This document shows positions 1 through 7,263 of a DNA stretch of 38,501 nucleotides, one piece after another. Location: assembly GCF_001507435.1 (NCBI RefSeq), contig NZ_LMWH01000262.1, positions 1-38,501 on the forward strand, written 5' to 3'. Position 1 is the first letter of the stretch. The number at the start of each line of letters is the position of its first letter. The position numbers and the translations under genes are program-made. The notes under the pieces are model-generated. The model was not told the origin of the DNA, did not search any database, and saw nothing but the letters and a program-made list of their open reading frames with translations. This DNA is from Streptomyces sp. NRRL F-5122 (lineage in GTDB: Bacteria; Actinomycetota; Actinomycetes; Streptomycetales; Streptomycetaceae).

Positions 1-573
1 GGTGGCGGTGACTGTGTCGGGGGCGGGGTCCGCGTCGCGGTCGACGTCTGCGCCGCTGTCTACGTCTGCCTCGCGATCGACGTCTGTGTGGCCGTCTGCA
101 TCGGTGTCGGGGTCGGCGTCTGTGCTGCCGCCGACATCTGTGCTGTTCTCATCTCTGTTGCTGTCGATATCTCTGCTGCTGTCGACAGCAGGGCCACTGT
201 TGATGCCGGTCGGGAGGATGCCCTGCCTGCCCGAGGCATAGCCGCCGCCACCCTGAAGGATCTCCCGCACGAGGGAGGCGGTGGCGCCGGAGCCCTCGAG
301 GTGGATGTTGAGGAAGCCGGGTCCGGTGATCTCGACGTCGGCCACTCCGGTGGTGTCACGGAGGTGGGACCGCAGGATCTCGGCGACCTGGCGCGCCGGC
401 CGGCCGGCGGGACGAGCGAGCTGGAGGGCGATGTTGGTGGCGTAGTCGCCACGGCCTCCGGGGCCGGGCGGAGTGACGACGGCACGTGCGGGCACGGCCA
501 CGCTCAGTTCCCCGTCGTCCACAGCGCGACGCACCGCGCACAGCACGGTACGGGAGAGCTCGACGGGGGTCAC
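1..573 (-). CDS. nrtL: ArgS-related anticodon-binding-type protein NrtL, 3' end outside window
   Basis: This is the N-terminal 191 residues of a protein related to the N-terminal region of arginyl-tRNA synthetase; the C-terminus lies beyond base 1. The GTG start at 573 gives a product beginning MTPVELSRTV, followed by GGRGDYATNIALQLA (about residues 38-52) and ITGPGFLNIHLEG (about 101-113), which match the Arg-tRNA synthetase N-terminal module. Known NrtL proteins lie near lysA in Streptomyces and lack an obvious synthetase function, so the role is unknown. The odd part is residues about 140-191, an Asp-rich run of DxD repeats (DADPDTDADGHTDVDREADV and more) that looks like an expanded low-complexity linker. 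It is the last visible gene of a leftward chromosomal set with the response regulator at 809-1327. The family call is from recognition, not a search. Confidence 0.75.
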   Translation of the reverse strand, partial: MTPVELSRTVLCAVRRAVDDGELSVAVPARAVVTPPGPGGRGDYATNIALQLARPAGRPARQVAEILRSHLRDTTGVADVEITGPGFLNIHLEGSGATASLVREILQGGGGYASGRQGILPTGINSGPAVDSSRDIDSNRDENSTDVGGSTDADPDTDADGHTDVDREADVDSGADVDRDADPAPDTVTAT

Positions 574-721
574 GGGACAAGGGTATGGGAGGAGGGGGGT
601 GGGTCTGCGACCTGGTTTGGACGGAAGTCCGGGATGTGGACGGGGGTCGGAGGCCCCGGACGGGGAGCGGCCGACGGGCCCGGCGGGCGGCGGTCAGGAT
701 GCCGTTGCCGGAGGCTTCGGC

Positions 722-743
722 GGGCGGCGCCGAAGCGCCGCCC
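722..743 (-). terminator. hairpin downstream of response regulator
   Basis: A 9-bp perfect stem (GGGCGGCGC with GCGCCGCCC) closes a 4-base loop that reads TTCG on the minus strand. It follows the minus-strand response regulator that stops at 809. No T-run follows, as is usual in Streptomyces. The rest of 574-808 shows no gene. Confidence 0.5.
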
Positions 744-808
744 CGTCACGGCGACGATCACTTGCTGATCAGGAACTCGGGGAGGCTCCCCGTCGGCCGA
801 AAAGCTGT

Positions 809-1327
809 TCAGGCACCCGTGCGCCCGACGTGATCAGCGCGCCCGGCCCGCTCGCCCTCCCCGGAGTCGCGCCCGCTGCCGACCACGAGCCCGGCACCGA
901 CACCGCCGACGTTGCGAGGGGCATCCGCGGGGCGGGAGGCATCGACGCGCCCTCGACGCTCCATCAGGTCCTTCACCAGGTCGACAAGTTCGGTGGGTTC
1001 GAACGGCTTGGCGAGGAACGCGTCGACACCCACGTCGAGGCCGCTCTCGACCTCGTACTGCGTGCACGCGCTGATGATGGCGAGCGGGAGCTCCCGAGTC
1101 CGCGGATCGGACCGCAACCGCGCGGCGGTACGAAGTCCGTCGAGCCGCGGCATGACGACATCGAGGGTGACCACGTCGGGCTGTACATGATGAACGATGT
1201 CCAGACATTCGGCACCGTCGGCCGCGGTCACGACCTCGATACCCTCCAGCTCGAGGTTGACCCTGATCAGCTGCCGGATGACCTTGTTGTCGTCCACAAC
1301 AAGCACCCGACCGGACGCGCCTGGCAC
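809..1327 (-). CDS. single-domain response regulator
   Basis: This 172-residue protein is a CheY-like receiver with no DNA-binding output domain. Phosphorylation-site features are visible: acidic pair D12/D13 in VLVVDDNK, phospho-acceptor D56 in DVVTLDVVMP, T/S region near residue 87 (ISAC) and conserved K107 in FLAKPFEP. The C-terminal 50 residues are low-complexity and basic/acidic. I chose the GTG at 1327 because the receiver starts six residues later, but no clear Shine-Dalgarno lies before it. It lies between tRNA-Arg and nrtL, a conserved Streptomyces neighbourhood. Its partner kinase is not in the window, so the pathway it serves is unknown. Confidence 0.8.
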   Translation of the reverse strand: MPGASGRVLVVDDNKVIRQLIRVNLELEGIEVVTAADGAECLDIVHHVQPDVVTLDVVMPRLDGLRTAARLRSDPRTRELPLAIISACTQYEVESGLDVGVDAFLAKPFEPTELVDLVKDLMERRGRVDASRPADAPRNVGGVGAGLVVGSGRDSGEGERAGRADHVGRTGA

Positions 1328-1659
1328 AAGTCGAGAGTAGGTCGCCCCGAGCGGCCGCGTCCGGGTTTTCCCCACTTCCACCCCGTCCGGGGGAGGCACA
1401 ACGAAGCCGACGCCTTGCCCACCGGTCGAGACGGCCCGTGCACGCAAAGGGAGTTCCACCGAGAGTCGAGGCTCGCGGGGAAGCTGAGCTTCGAGGGAGC
1501 GGCGCCGCGCACCCGGGCGTGTCCGAGCGAGCGGCTTTCGACACCCGGGGGCGCCCTGCCGAGGGAACGGCGGGCACCCCACGGCCCGGGAAACCTGTTC
1601 ATGGCGACCCTGAAAGAGCTGGTAGGGTTCTACCCGTCGCCGCAGAGAACGGCCGACAC
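1328..1659. other. intergenic region, no gene seen
   Basis: These 332 bases between the response regulator and tRNA-Arg hold open frames on both strands, but none has coding-type composition or a recognisable product. They probably contain the leftward promoter of the response regulator and the rightward promoter of the tRNA; no clear -35/-10 pair could be assigned. Confidence 0.5.
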
Positions 1660-1731
1660 GCCCCCGTAGCTCAGGGGATAGAGCAACGGCCTCCGGAGCC
1701 GTGTGCGCAGGTTCGAATCCTGCCGGGGGCA
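1660..1731 (+). tRNA. tRNA-Arg (anticodon CCG)
   Basis: A complete 72-base cloverleaf can be folded. The acceptor stem is GCCCCCG (1660-1666) pairing with CGGGGGC (1724-1730), with discriminator A1731. The D arm is at 1669-1684, the anticodon stem is ACGGC/GCCGT with loop CTCCGGA (1691-1697) giving anticodon CCG, and the T arm contains GGTTCGAAT. The CCA end is not encoded. The anticodon loop through T loop serves as the AICE attachment core, so the 3' end of the present tRNA (1718 onward) was probably supplied by the integrating element. Confidence 0.97.
1690..1717 (+). repeat. attL core (28-bp direct repeat)
   Basis: The 28 bases from the anticodon stem to the T loop of tRNA-Arg recur exactly at 20491-20518. 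Identity ends abruptly on both sides (G versus C before, T versus G after). This is the strand-exchange region expected for a tRNA-targeting tyrosine integrase. Confidence 0.93.
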
Positions 1732-1782
1732 CAGAAGCCGGATCAGGGTGATCAAGCCACTGACCAGCCAAAGTGCCGCATG

Positions 1783-1821
1783 CAAAGAGCCAGACTCAGT
1801 CTCACTGAGTCTGGCTCTTTG
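1783..1821. terminator. perfect 18-bp-stem terminator after tRNA-Arg
   Basis: An 18-bp perfect inverted repeat (CAAAGAGCCAGACTCAGT with its complement) closes a 3-base CTC loop and is followed by GTC. It lies 52 bases after the tRNA, in element-derived DNA. It could end tRNA transcription, replacing the displaced chromosomal terminator, and could also protect the element from read-through. Confidence 0.8.
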
Positions 1822-1841
1822 TCATTGGTGCGCACTAGTCG

Positions 1842-1860
1842 CGAGTGAGTGGCGAGTGAG
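1842..1860 (+). repeat. paired CGAGTGAG sites, left end of element
   Basis: CGAGTGAG occurs twice, 11 bases apart (1842-1849 and 1853-1860). The same pair with the same spacing and orientation is at 20400-20418 near the right end. The likely role is as arm-type sites for the integrase or excisionase. Confidence 0.6.
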
Positions 1861-1951
1861 ACGTCCAGCCCACACCGCAAGCCGCGATGCGACAGAGGAA
1901 CCACGCGGGTGACAGCATGGCGCGCCCAACGGATGATGAAGAGGACCGCCG

Positions 1952-2794
1952 ATGCCCCTTGCCCAGTTCCCCGCGTACCGTCAATACGAAAGGATGAGGC
2001 GATCGGTCAACGACAGCGTCATGGGTCTCTTCGCCGGGGCTGGACTTGCATCCGTCCTCCTGCAACCCATGGTGCAGGCACCGGCTCCTCTCTCGCTGAT
2101 CTTTCCCCGCGTTGAAGAGATTTCCCGATTCGACCTTTCGATCGAGAAGGCTCGGGACATCCTGGACGATGCCGGTCCTCACATCGCAAAGATGGCTCTC
2201 CCTTACCTCATGTCCCTACACGAAGATTACATGGGGTCATGTCTAAAATTGCTTGCCAAAGACGGTCTAATTACAGCTAAAGTCGCGGATCGGACCATCG
2301 TAAGTAAAGTGCACGAAGCCTTCGAGCAGGGGATCGGATCACCGCTCCCCCAGGCCAGCCTTCAGCAGTTCCACGTCCTCAGGGAGATGAGAAATTGCCT
2401 CATCCACAGAGGTGGCGTGATAGATGAGCGTCTAGTAGCAGAAGCCTCTAAATGCTCCAAGGGAGCGCTAGCGGGATGGCGCAAGGTGGTGCGAAATTCA
2501 CCGCAACACCTCAAGGAGGGCGACTCCTTGAAAGTTGGAACAGGCGAGCTCGTCCTCGGCTTCGCAGTTTCCAAACTTCTAGCAAGGGCCGTCAACGAGC
2601 TGCTCGCGAGCGGGCTAACAAGAGACACTTGGATTGACGTAATCCTGGAGGACATGGAAGAATTCGGTCCAGGAATCCCTCAAAATATTGACGAACGCAC
2701 AAGAAAAGTTCTCGGATATGCTCGTCATAACTACCTAGCAATTGGCGCAACGCCGACCGAATTGCAGGATGGCTTGACGCGAATAGGTTACTAA
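1952..2794 (+). CDS. HEPN-motif protein, probable cargo (putative RNase)
   Basis: This 280-residue soluble protein has the HEPN ribonuclease signature: REMRNCLIH at residues 144-152 contains R147-N148-x3-H152, the R-x4-6-H motif, in a mostly helical context. HEPN proteins of this kind often cleave RNA in toxin-antitoxin or antiphage systems; that role here is inference. The ATG at 1952 follows GAGGA by eight bases. The gene is clearly richer in A and T than its neighbours, with codons such as ATA, AAA, CTA and AGA that Streptomyces avoids, which points to recent acquisition. It lies alone between attL and the convergent integrase, a usual cargo position. No antitoxin nucleotidyltransferase is adjacent. 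It could be a non-catalytic HEPN protein. Confidence 0.6.
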   Translation: MPLAQFPAYRQYERMRRSVNDSVMGLFAGAGLASVLLQPMVQAPAPLSLIFPRVEEISRFDLSIEKARDILDDAGPHIAKMALPYLMSLHEDYMGSCLKLLAKDGLITAKVADRTIVSKVHEAFEQGIGSPLPQASLQQFHVLREMRNCLIHRGGVIDERLVAEASKCSKGALAGWRKVVRNSPQHLKEGDSLKVGTGELVLGFAVSKLLARAVNELLASGLTRDTWIDVILEDMEEFGPGIPQNIDERTRKVLGYARHNYLAIGATPTELQDGLTRIGY

Positions 2795-2798
2795 AATA

Positions 2799-2828
2799 AA
2801 GAAGGGCCGCCCAGAGGCGACCCTTCTT
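2799..2828 (+). terminator. terminator after HEPN gene
   Basis: AAGAAGGG pairs with CCCTTCTT around an inner CGCC/GGCG stem separated by one mismatch, starting five bases after the TAA stop. The A-rich approach and T-containing 3' arm fit an intrinsic terminator. Confidence 0.7.
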
Positions 2829-2938
2829 GAAAAGGCGGGCTCTTTCTTGAGCTACGGCCAACGGCCGCCAGGGTTCGATACCTGGATCTCCATCCTTCTG
2901 TGGAGCTCTTGGTTGCGAACCAAAAGGACTGAATCCAG

Positions 2939-2959
2939 CTCCTGCGCTAGGCGCGGGAG
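2939..2959 (-). terminator. hairpin downstream of integrase
   Basis: CTCCTGCGC and GCGCGGGAG form a 9-bp stem (one G-T pair) with loop TAG, 44 bases past the minus-strand integrase stop. It is the likely end of the int transcript. Confidence 0.45.
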
Positions 2960-3002
2960 TGACAGTACCACACGTGGGCCGGGCTGAAGTTACGCCTTAA
3001 CC

Positions 3003-4457
3003 TCAGTCCACCCACCCCATCGCCTCCTCGATCTTCTTGTTGTTCACCTCCTCATGACCGTCGATGCAACCCTCGTACCGACGGTGGATGACTTCAGGTG
3101 AGTTGCCCGCTCGGCGGGCGACCTCGGCAACGGGGACGCCCGCGTTCAGCCAGTTCGTGATGCAGGTGTGGCGTAGGTCGTAGGGCCGATGCGCGAGCGG
3201 CGAATCCACCTTGTCCGGGGGGAGAGCGATGGGACGAGCCTCCTGCCACACCCGCCAGTAGCTCGAAGTCCCAAGCACCTCACCACGTTCGTTGTGGAAG
3301 ACCCGGCCGTCCTTCGCCGTCCCGAACTCCCTGATGTGCTCGCGCAGCATCGCGACCAACGGTGGCGGGATGGGTACCGGGCGGTCCGCCTTGACCTCGC
3401 GGGACTTAAGTCCGCGTTTGTCGTGCCGCTTGCCGGAGTCCGTCCACTTCTTGCCGGAGACCGGACGGGTCTCCTTCAGGGTGAGCGTGCCCCAACCCTT
3501 CTCGGGCAGGTAGCAGTCCCTTTCCCTGAGGCCAACCGCTTCGGCCGGCCGCATCGCCGCATAGAGCTGGCAGGCGAAGAAGGCGACCAGCCGACGCCCT
3601 CGGTTGCGGTGCACCGACCCGACGTACGAGACCGCCGTGAGGAGCTGGGCTCCCTGCACCGCGTTCACCAGTACCCGGGGGTCTACGACGTCACCGTGGG
3701 TGGAACCCGCGCGCTTCACTCCCGCGAGCGGGTTCGTATCCAGGTACCCGCACTCGATCGCGTACTCCATGGCGGTGTTGAAGCCGCGACGGCGACGCTT
3801 GTAGGTCTCCCCCGCCGCCGGGGTGTCGTCCAGCTTGAACGAGAGCCGGTACTGGACGTCCCGGACCACCTTGGGGTCGGTAAGGGCTGACAGGGACAGT
3901 GAGCGGTGCTGAAGCCATAAACAGGCAGCCGCGAGACCTTCGGGAGGGTCTTCGTCCTGATGCGCCGGTACGACAGCCCACCGCATCGCCAAGCGGACCT
4001 CTTCGAGAGATGGCGCCTTCTTCCCGTCGCCCATCATCGCGAGCGCGACCGTAGCGAGACTGTCAGCCACCCCTTCTCGGGTCTTGGCCGCGGACGTGCG
4101 CCACCGGCTGACCATGTACTCCCGGCTGAAGTCCCACCATGACGGGTCGGGCTTGGCATTCTCCCGTGCGGCAACCGCCCTGAGTTCAGACTCCGGCAAC
4201 CCCGACTCGACGTCGAACGCCTCGCCCTTGACCATCGCCTTCCACAGGTCGGAACGGCGACTCTCGGCGAGAGTGACCGTCGCGAAACTAGCGGTTTTGA
4301 CCTTGCCCGCCACGATCCAACGAAGCTGGTAGGGAGCTCTCTTGCTCCGCACTTGGTTGATCTTCCACACCCGCACATCCGTGGACAGGGTCGGTTCGTT
4401 GGCCGCGGGCGGGCGCCCGCTCTCGCGGACGCCCTTCGAGTTGTTGCGGTAGGTCAC
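3003..4457 (-). CDS. int: tyrosine site-specific integrase
   Basis: This 484-residue tyrosine recombinase is expected to join the element's attP with the attB in tRNA-Arg. The catalytic domain shows R303 (in AAMRPAEA), the box PYDLRHTC with R429 and H430, N452 in AGNSPEV, and nucleophile Y461 (HRRYEG). The first histidine of the usual HxLRH box is a tyrosine here (Y426), as in many actinobacterial AICE integrases. The N-terminal half carries an arm-binding-like region (about 30-75) and a core-binding SAM-like region (about 105-240). The start is GTG at 4457, overlapping the xis stop as GTGA, so the two are translationally coupled. It lies next to attL, as expected. Confidence 0.95.
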   Translation of the reverse strand: MTYRNNSKGVRESGRPPAANEPTLSTDVRVWKINQVRSKRAPYQLRWIVAGKVKTASFATVTLAESRRSDLWKAMVKGEAFDVESGLPESELRAVAARENAKPDPSWWDFSREYMVSRWRTSAAKTREGVADSLATVALAMMGDGKKAPSLEEVRLAMRWAVVPAHQDEDPPEGLAAACLWLQHRSLSLSALTDPKVVRDVQYRLSFKLDDTPAAGETYKRRRRGFNTAMEYAIECGYLDTNPLAGVKRAGSTHGDVVDPRVLVNAVQGAQLLTAVSYVGSVHRNRGRRLVAFFACQLYAAMRPAEAVGLRERDCYLPEKGWGTLTLKETRPVSGKKWTDSGKRHDKRGLKSREVKADRPVPIPPPLVAMLREHIREFGTAKDGRVFHNERGEVLGTSSYWRVWQEARPIALPPDKVDSPLAHRPYDLRHTCITNWLNAGVPVAEVARRAGNSPEVIHRRYEGCIDGHEEVNNKKIEEAMGWVD

Positions 4458-4645
4458 GCGGCTTCCTCCAACGCCTCAATCCAGCGCTCCAGTTCCGACC
4501 GCCGGATGCGCACCGAGCCGTTGGGGAGCTTGATGGCCCTCGGTCCCTTCCTGAGCTGTCGCCAGCGGTAGAAGGTCGCTCGGGGTACGCCGATTTCGGC
4601 GATGACCTGGTCGATGCTGAGCATCTCGTCTCGGGCCACGGTCAC
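4454..4645 (-). CDS. xis: excisionase-type HTH protein
   Basis: This 63-residue protein is a MerR-like winged HTH of the excisionase family. Residues about 9-55 contain SIDQVIAEIGVPRATFYRWR and the wing IKLPNGSVRIRRSELERWIE. It should bind the att arms and turn Int toward excision. The GTG start at 4645 overlaps the helicase stop by four bases; an in-frame ATG at 4624 would remove seven residues. Coupling with int and with the upstream replication genes suggests that excision and replication are turned on together. Confidence 0.88.
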   Translation of the reverse strand: MTVARDEMLSIDQVIAEIGVPRATFYRWRQLRKGPRAIKLPNGSVRIRRSELERWIEALEEAA

Positions 4646-5802
4646 TTCCTTCTACGCTGGTCCGCCGTGAGGGAGCCGGACAGGCCGGACAGCTCCTGTT
4701 GAAGCTGTCCGGGCCGTTCGTGCTGGTCAGGTGGGGTAACCGGACAGCCGGACAGTGCGGACACCTCCGGGGTGCCCTGAGTCCGGGTCTCGGTGTCCGG
4801 GTAATACCGGCCGCTGAGGTCCTTGCTGAGCTGGCCGGCGTCAGCCATGCGGTTGCAGGTCCTACGGATCGTGTCGATATCGACGTGGGGCAGGTCTTCG
4901 GCCATGTCCTTGGGTTTGGCACCGGGGTGGGCGCGGACGTAGCGCAGGATCGTGGCGCGGGTGTCGCCCACGGTGTGGTCGGAGACCGGGCCGTCCAGCA
5001 GGTGCCAGGCGCCGGAGGCGGGTTGGAAGCTGAGGGCGTACTCGGCTTCGTCGACGTCGCGGCCGGTGACGTGCAAGATGCCGTCCGCCTGCCCGCGGGC
5101 CCGCTTCAGAACGAGCGTGGCGTCCGCGGCTCCGGCGATGCCGTTGGTGCCGGAGACCTCGGTGAGGAAGTCGTCGGAGCCTGCCTTGCGGACGTGGTGC
5201 ACGAGGACGACAGCCACGCTGTAGTGGTCGGCGAGCCGCTTGGCGTAGCCGACGGCAACGTAGTCCGCGTCGTACGCCGACACCCCGGCCGGGGCCTGGC
5301 CGCGCATCTTGGCGAACACGTCGATGACGACCATGCGCGCGTCGGGGTGGCGCTCCAGCCACTGAGCAATGGCCTCGGTTCCACCCTGAGGGAAGGGCGG
5401 GCACTCGGTGACCAGCGTCAGACCAGCGGGCGCCTGCTGTCCACCAAGCAGCTTGCCCATACGGGTCTGGAGACGGCGCGGGGTGTCTTCCAGAGCGAGG
5501 TAGAGCACCGGGCCGCCCTGGACGGGAACGGAGTCGAACGCCTTGCCGCCGGCCGCGACCGACAGGCCCAGTCCGAGTGAGAGCCAGGACTTGCCGACCT
5601 TGGGCGGTCCGGCGAGCACGTTGACGCCTTCGGCGAGGATGCCGGGCACGGCCCATTTCGGCTCGGGGAAGTGCGCAGCCATGAGCTGATCGGCCGTCCA
5701 TGCGGTCCGCGGGCGCTCCCGCTTCGGCGGCACTGTGGGGGCCGTTTCGGGGTCGCTGGGGACGGAGTACAGGTGCAGGGGCGGGATGGGATTGGCGCTC
5801 AT
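4642..5802 (-). CDS. RepA-like hexameric helicase (AAA_25/RecA fold)
   Basis: This 386-residue RecA-fold ATPase is of the RepA/DnaB-like kind paired with primase/polymerases in AICEs, and probably unwinds the element's origin. Walker A is GPPKVGKS (65-72) and Walker B is MVVID (157-161). A VLVHHVRK strand (about 199-206) fits the sensor position. A winged-helix-like segment follows (about 288-330), then a Pro/Ser-rich tail with the repeat LSGLSGS. That tail is encoded by DNA carrying five exact CCGGACAG 8-mers (4676-4755), so it may double as a binding locus. The gene overlaps the primase/polymerase stop by ATGA and overlaps xis downstream. Confidence 0.85.
   Translation of the reverse strand: MSANPIPPLHLYSVPSDPETAPTVPPKRERPRTAWTADQLMAAHFPEPKWAVPGILAEGVNVLAGPPKVGKSWLSLGLGLSVAAGGKAFDSVPVQGGPVLYLALEDTPRRLQTRMGKLLGGQQAPAGLTLVTECPPFPQGGTEAIAQWLERHPDARMVVIDVFAKMRGQAPAGVSAYDADYVAVGYAKRLADHYSVAVVLVHHVRKAGSDDFLTEVSGTNGIAGAADATLVLKRARGQADGILHVTGRDVDEAEYALSFQPASGAWHLLDGPVSDHTVGDTRATILRYVRAHPGAKPKDMAEDLPHVDIDTIRRTCNRMADAGQLSKDLSGRYYPDTETRTQGTPEVSALSGCPVTPPDQHERPGQLQQELSGLSGSLTADQRRRK
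4676..4764. repeat. CCGGACAG iteron cluster, locus 1
   Basis: The 8-mer CCGGACAG occurs at 4676, 4685, 4740 and 4748, with an inverted copy at 4705-4712. A variant GCGGACAC follows at 4757, and GTGTCCGG lies at 4793. Two pairs are nearly tandem (9- and 8-base steps). The cluster lies in the 3' end of the helicase gene, just before xis. The same 8-mer is clustered at 16549-16635. Confidence 0.65.
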
Positions 5803-6698
5803 GCCGCGACCGTCCGGGGGCGCCGTGCTCCAGCCCGAAGCCCTGAGGCGATGGTGCGCCGTGCCTCGCGTTCGCCTTGGCCGACCTGGAGCGCGGCCGT
5901 GAGGAGCCAGCCGGTGACCTCGGCTTCGCTCAACTCGCCTCCGGCAACGAGCTGTCCGAGGGCCACCGCGGCGACGTAGAGCGCGTTGTTGTGCTCGTGT
6001 GGTCCGGAGCCGGTGACCCGCTCAACTTCACCGCTTACGGCGGAGCGGAGGAAGGCTGTACGTCGCCCGCGCCCGGTGAGGGCGACCGTGATGGGGGTCT
6101 GCGGGGGCAGCGGCGCCGGGCGCAGGAGTTCGGCGAGCCAGCCCGGCAGAGGTGCCACGGGGGCGTTGTGGGTGACCTCGTACGGGTGTCCGGTGCAGGT
6201 GCTGCCCGCGCCGACCACGAGCCCGCCCCACGCCCGGGTGTCGACCTTCCAACCCAGCCCGCGGGCGCTGTCCCCGGCGGTGTTGCGCAGGGGCTCGCCC
6301 TCGGGTGCGAGGAAGTACAGGTGGGTGCCGCCGCTCCAGGTGCGCACCGTGTACGTGTCGCCGGGGAAGGGCTGGCCGTGGCGCTCGCAGAGCACGGCGA
6401 GGACGTCGGCGCCGTCGGCCGCCCCGTGCTGGGCACACGCGGCTGGCGGGGTGTCGCCGGGGTGCTTGGGCTTGTCCAGGTCGATGATGATCAGGCCGGA
6501 GGGGCCGGTGGCGATGCCGACGTTGAAGGCGGCGGTGGACCACGCGCGGGTGATGCGGTCCGGGTCGGTGGTTGCACGGGTCTCCCAGTGGGAGACGGCC
6601 GGGCGCTTGTCGCCGGAGATGAGGGGGAAGACGCGCCAGCCACGCGACGCTGCGTCAAGCGCGGCTGTGAGCTGGGCAAAGCCGTCACGGTACGGCAT
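5799..6698 (-). CDS. bifunctional DNA primase/polymerase (Prim-Pol)
   Basis: This 299-residue archaeo-eukaryotic-type primase/polymerase domain protein is the initiator-type replication enzyme of this AICE class. Visible features are the opening GWRVFPLISGDKRPAVSHWE (20-39), the metal-binding DLD (73-75), SGGTHLYF (122-129) and WGGLVVGAGS (157-166). The C-terminal 90 residues form a helical extension containing GEREARRTIASGL. The ATG at 6698 follows AGGAGA at a good distance. It overlaps the helicase start by ATGA, making a primase-helicase pair. A 52-bp repeat with a large hairpin precedes the gene. It lacks a fused helicase, which is supplied by the neighbour. Confidence 0.92.
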   Translation of the reverse strand: MPYRDGFAQLTAALDAASRGWRVFPLISGDKRPAVSHWETRATTDPDRITRAWSTAAFNVGIATGPSGLIIIDLDKPKHPGDTPPAACAQHGAADGADVLAVLCERHGQPFPGDTYTVRTWSGGTHLYFLAPEGEPLRNTAGDSARGLGWKVDTRAWGGLVVGAGSTCTGHPYEVTHNAPVAPLPGWLAELLRPAPLPPQTPITVALTGRGRRTAFLRSAVSGEVERVTGSGPHEHNNALYVAAVALGQLVAGGELSEAEVTGWLLTAALQVGQGEREARRTIASGLRAGARRPRTVAA

Positions 6699-6726
6699 GC
6701 TGGGAGTTCTCCTGTTCGCTACGGAC

Positions 6727-6778
6727 GGGCAGGGAGAACCGCGGCGGCGGGCGACCTTGCTGGGGAGTCCCGCCGCCG
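6727..6778 (-). repeat. 52-bp exact repeat, copy 1 (leader hairpin)
   Basis: This is identical to 13940-13991. It contains an 11-bp stem (GCGGCGGCGGG, 6741-6751, with 6769-6779) around a conserved 17-base loop. It lies about 20-30 bases upstream of the ribosome-binding site of the primase/polymerase gene. It may be a transcription or translation control element, or a protein-binding site. Confidence 0.8.
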
Positions 6779-6786
6779 CGGCGTTG

Positions 6787-7251
6787 CTACTGGCTCTTGG
6801 CCCAGTGGGCGTACTGCTGGCGGACGTAATGGCGCGGATCGCAGATGACGGCCGTGTCGTCCAGCTCCATCAGCCGTTGCGCGGCTCGGGTGGCGAGGTC
6901 GGCCGCGTCGCTGGTGACGCTGTCAGCTTCATCGCTGACCGCGATCCGGTCCAACAGCGCGGCCTTGCGAAGCCAGAACTCCCGGTTCAACCCGTCGTAG
7001 AACGGCCGATCGGCCGCCGCCCTGGCGGTCCATCCGATCTCGCTGACGATGCTCGGGGCGAGCGCGTACGCCTCGTCCGGCGTCGGCCACGGTCCCGGTT
7101 CGGGGCGGTGGTCGGCGGTGAGGTACAGGCGGGTGCGCTCGCCATCGCGGGTGGGGTAGGTGCGTACGGCGCCGGTGGCGAACGCGTCGCTGAGCGCGGT
7201 GGTGGTGCGGTCGGCATCGGCCGCTTCGCAGATAATGCGGATCTCGAACAT
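6787..7251 (-). CDS. AICE hypothetical protein
   Basis: I recognise no function for this 154-residue soluble protein. It starts MFEIRIICEAADADRTTTALSDAF, an N-terminal strand-helix pattern like a small ferredoxin-like fold, and has TRLYLTADH near residue 40 and a helical C-terminus ending HWAKSQ. The ATG at 7251 follows AAGGAAG. It lies between the DpdA-like gene (12-base gap) and the primase/polymerase gene. It belongs to the same leftward transcription unit, so it may contribute to replication or maintenance, but that is only position-based. Confidence 0.6.
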   Translation of the reverse strand: MFEIRIICEAADADRTTTALSDAFATGAVRTYPTRDGERTRLYLTADHRPEPGPWPTPDEAYALAPSIVSEIGWTARAAADRPFYDGLNREFWLRKAALLDRIAVSDEADSVTSDAADLATRAAQRLMELDDTAVICDPRHYVRQQYAHWAKSQ

Positions 7252-7263
7252 GGCTTCCTTTCG

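Noticed and set aside
2838..2900. Possible tRNA-like sequence after the HEPN gene (CCAGG-GTTCGATA-CCTGG)
   Set aside because: The T-arm-like stem has an 8-base loop and no acceptor, D or anticodon arm could be folded, so it is not called a tRNA.
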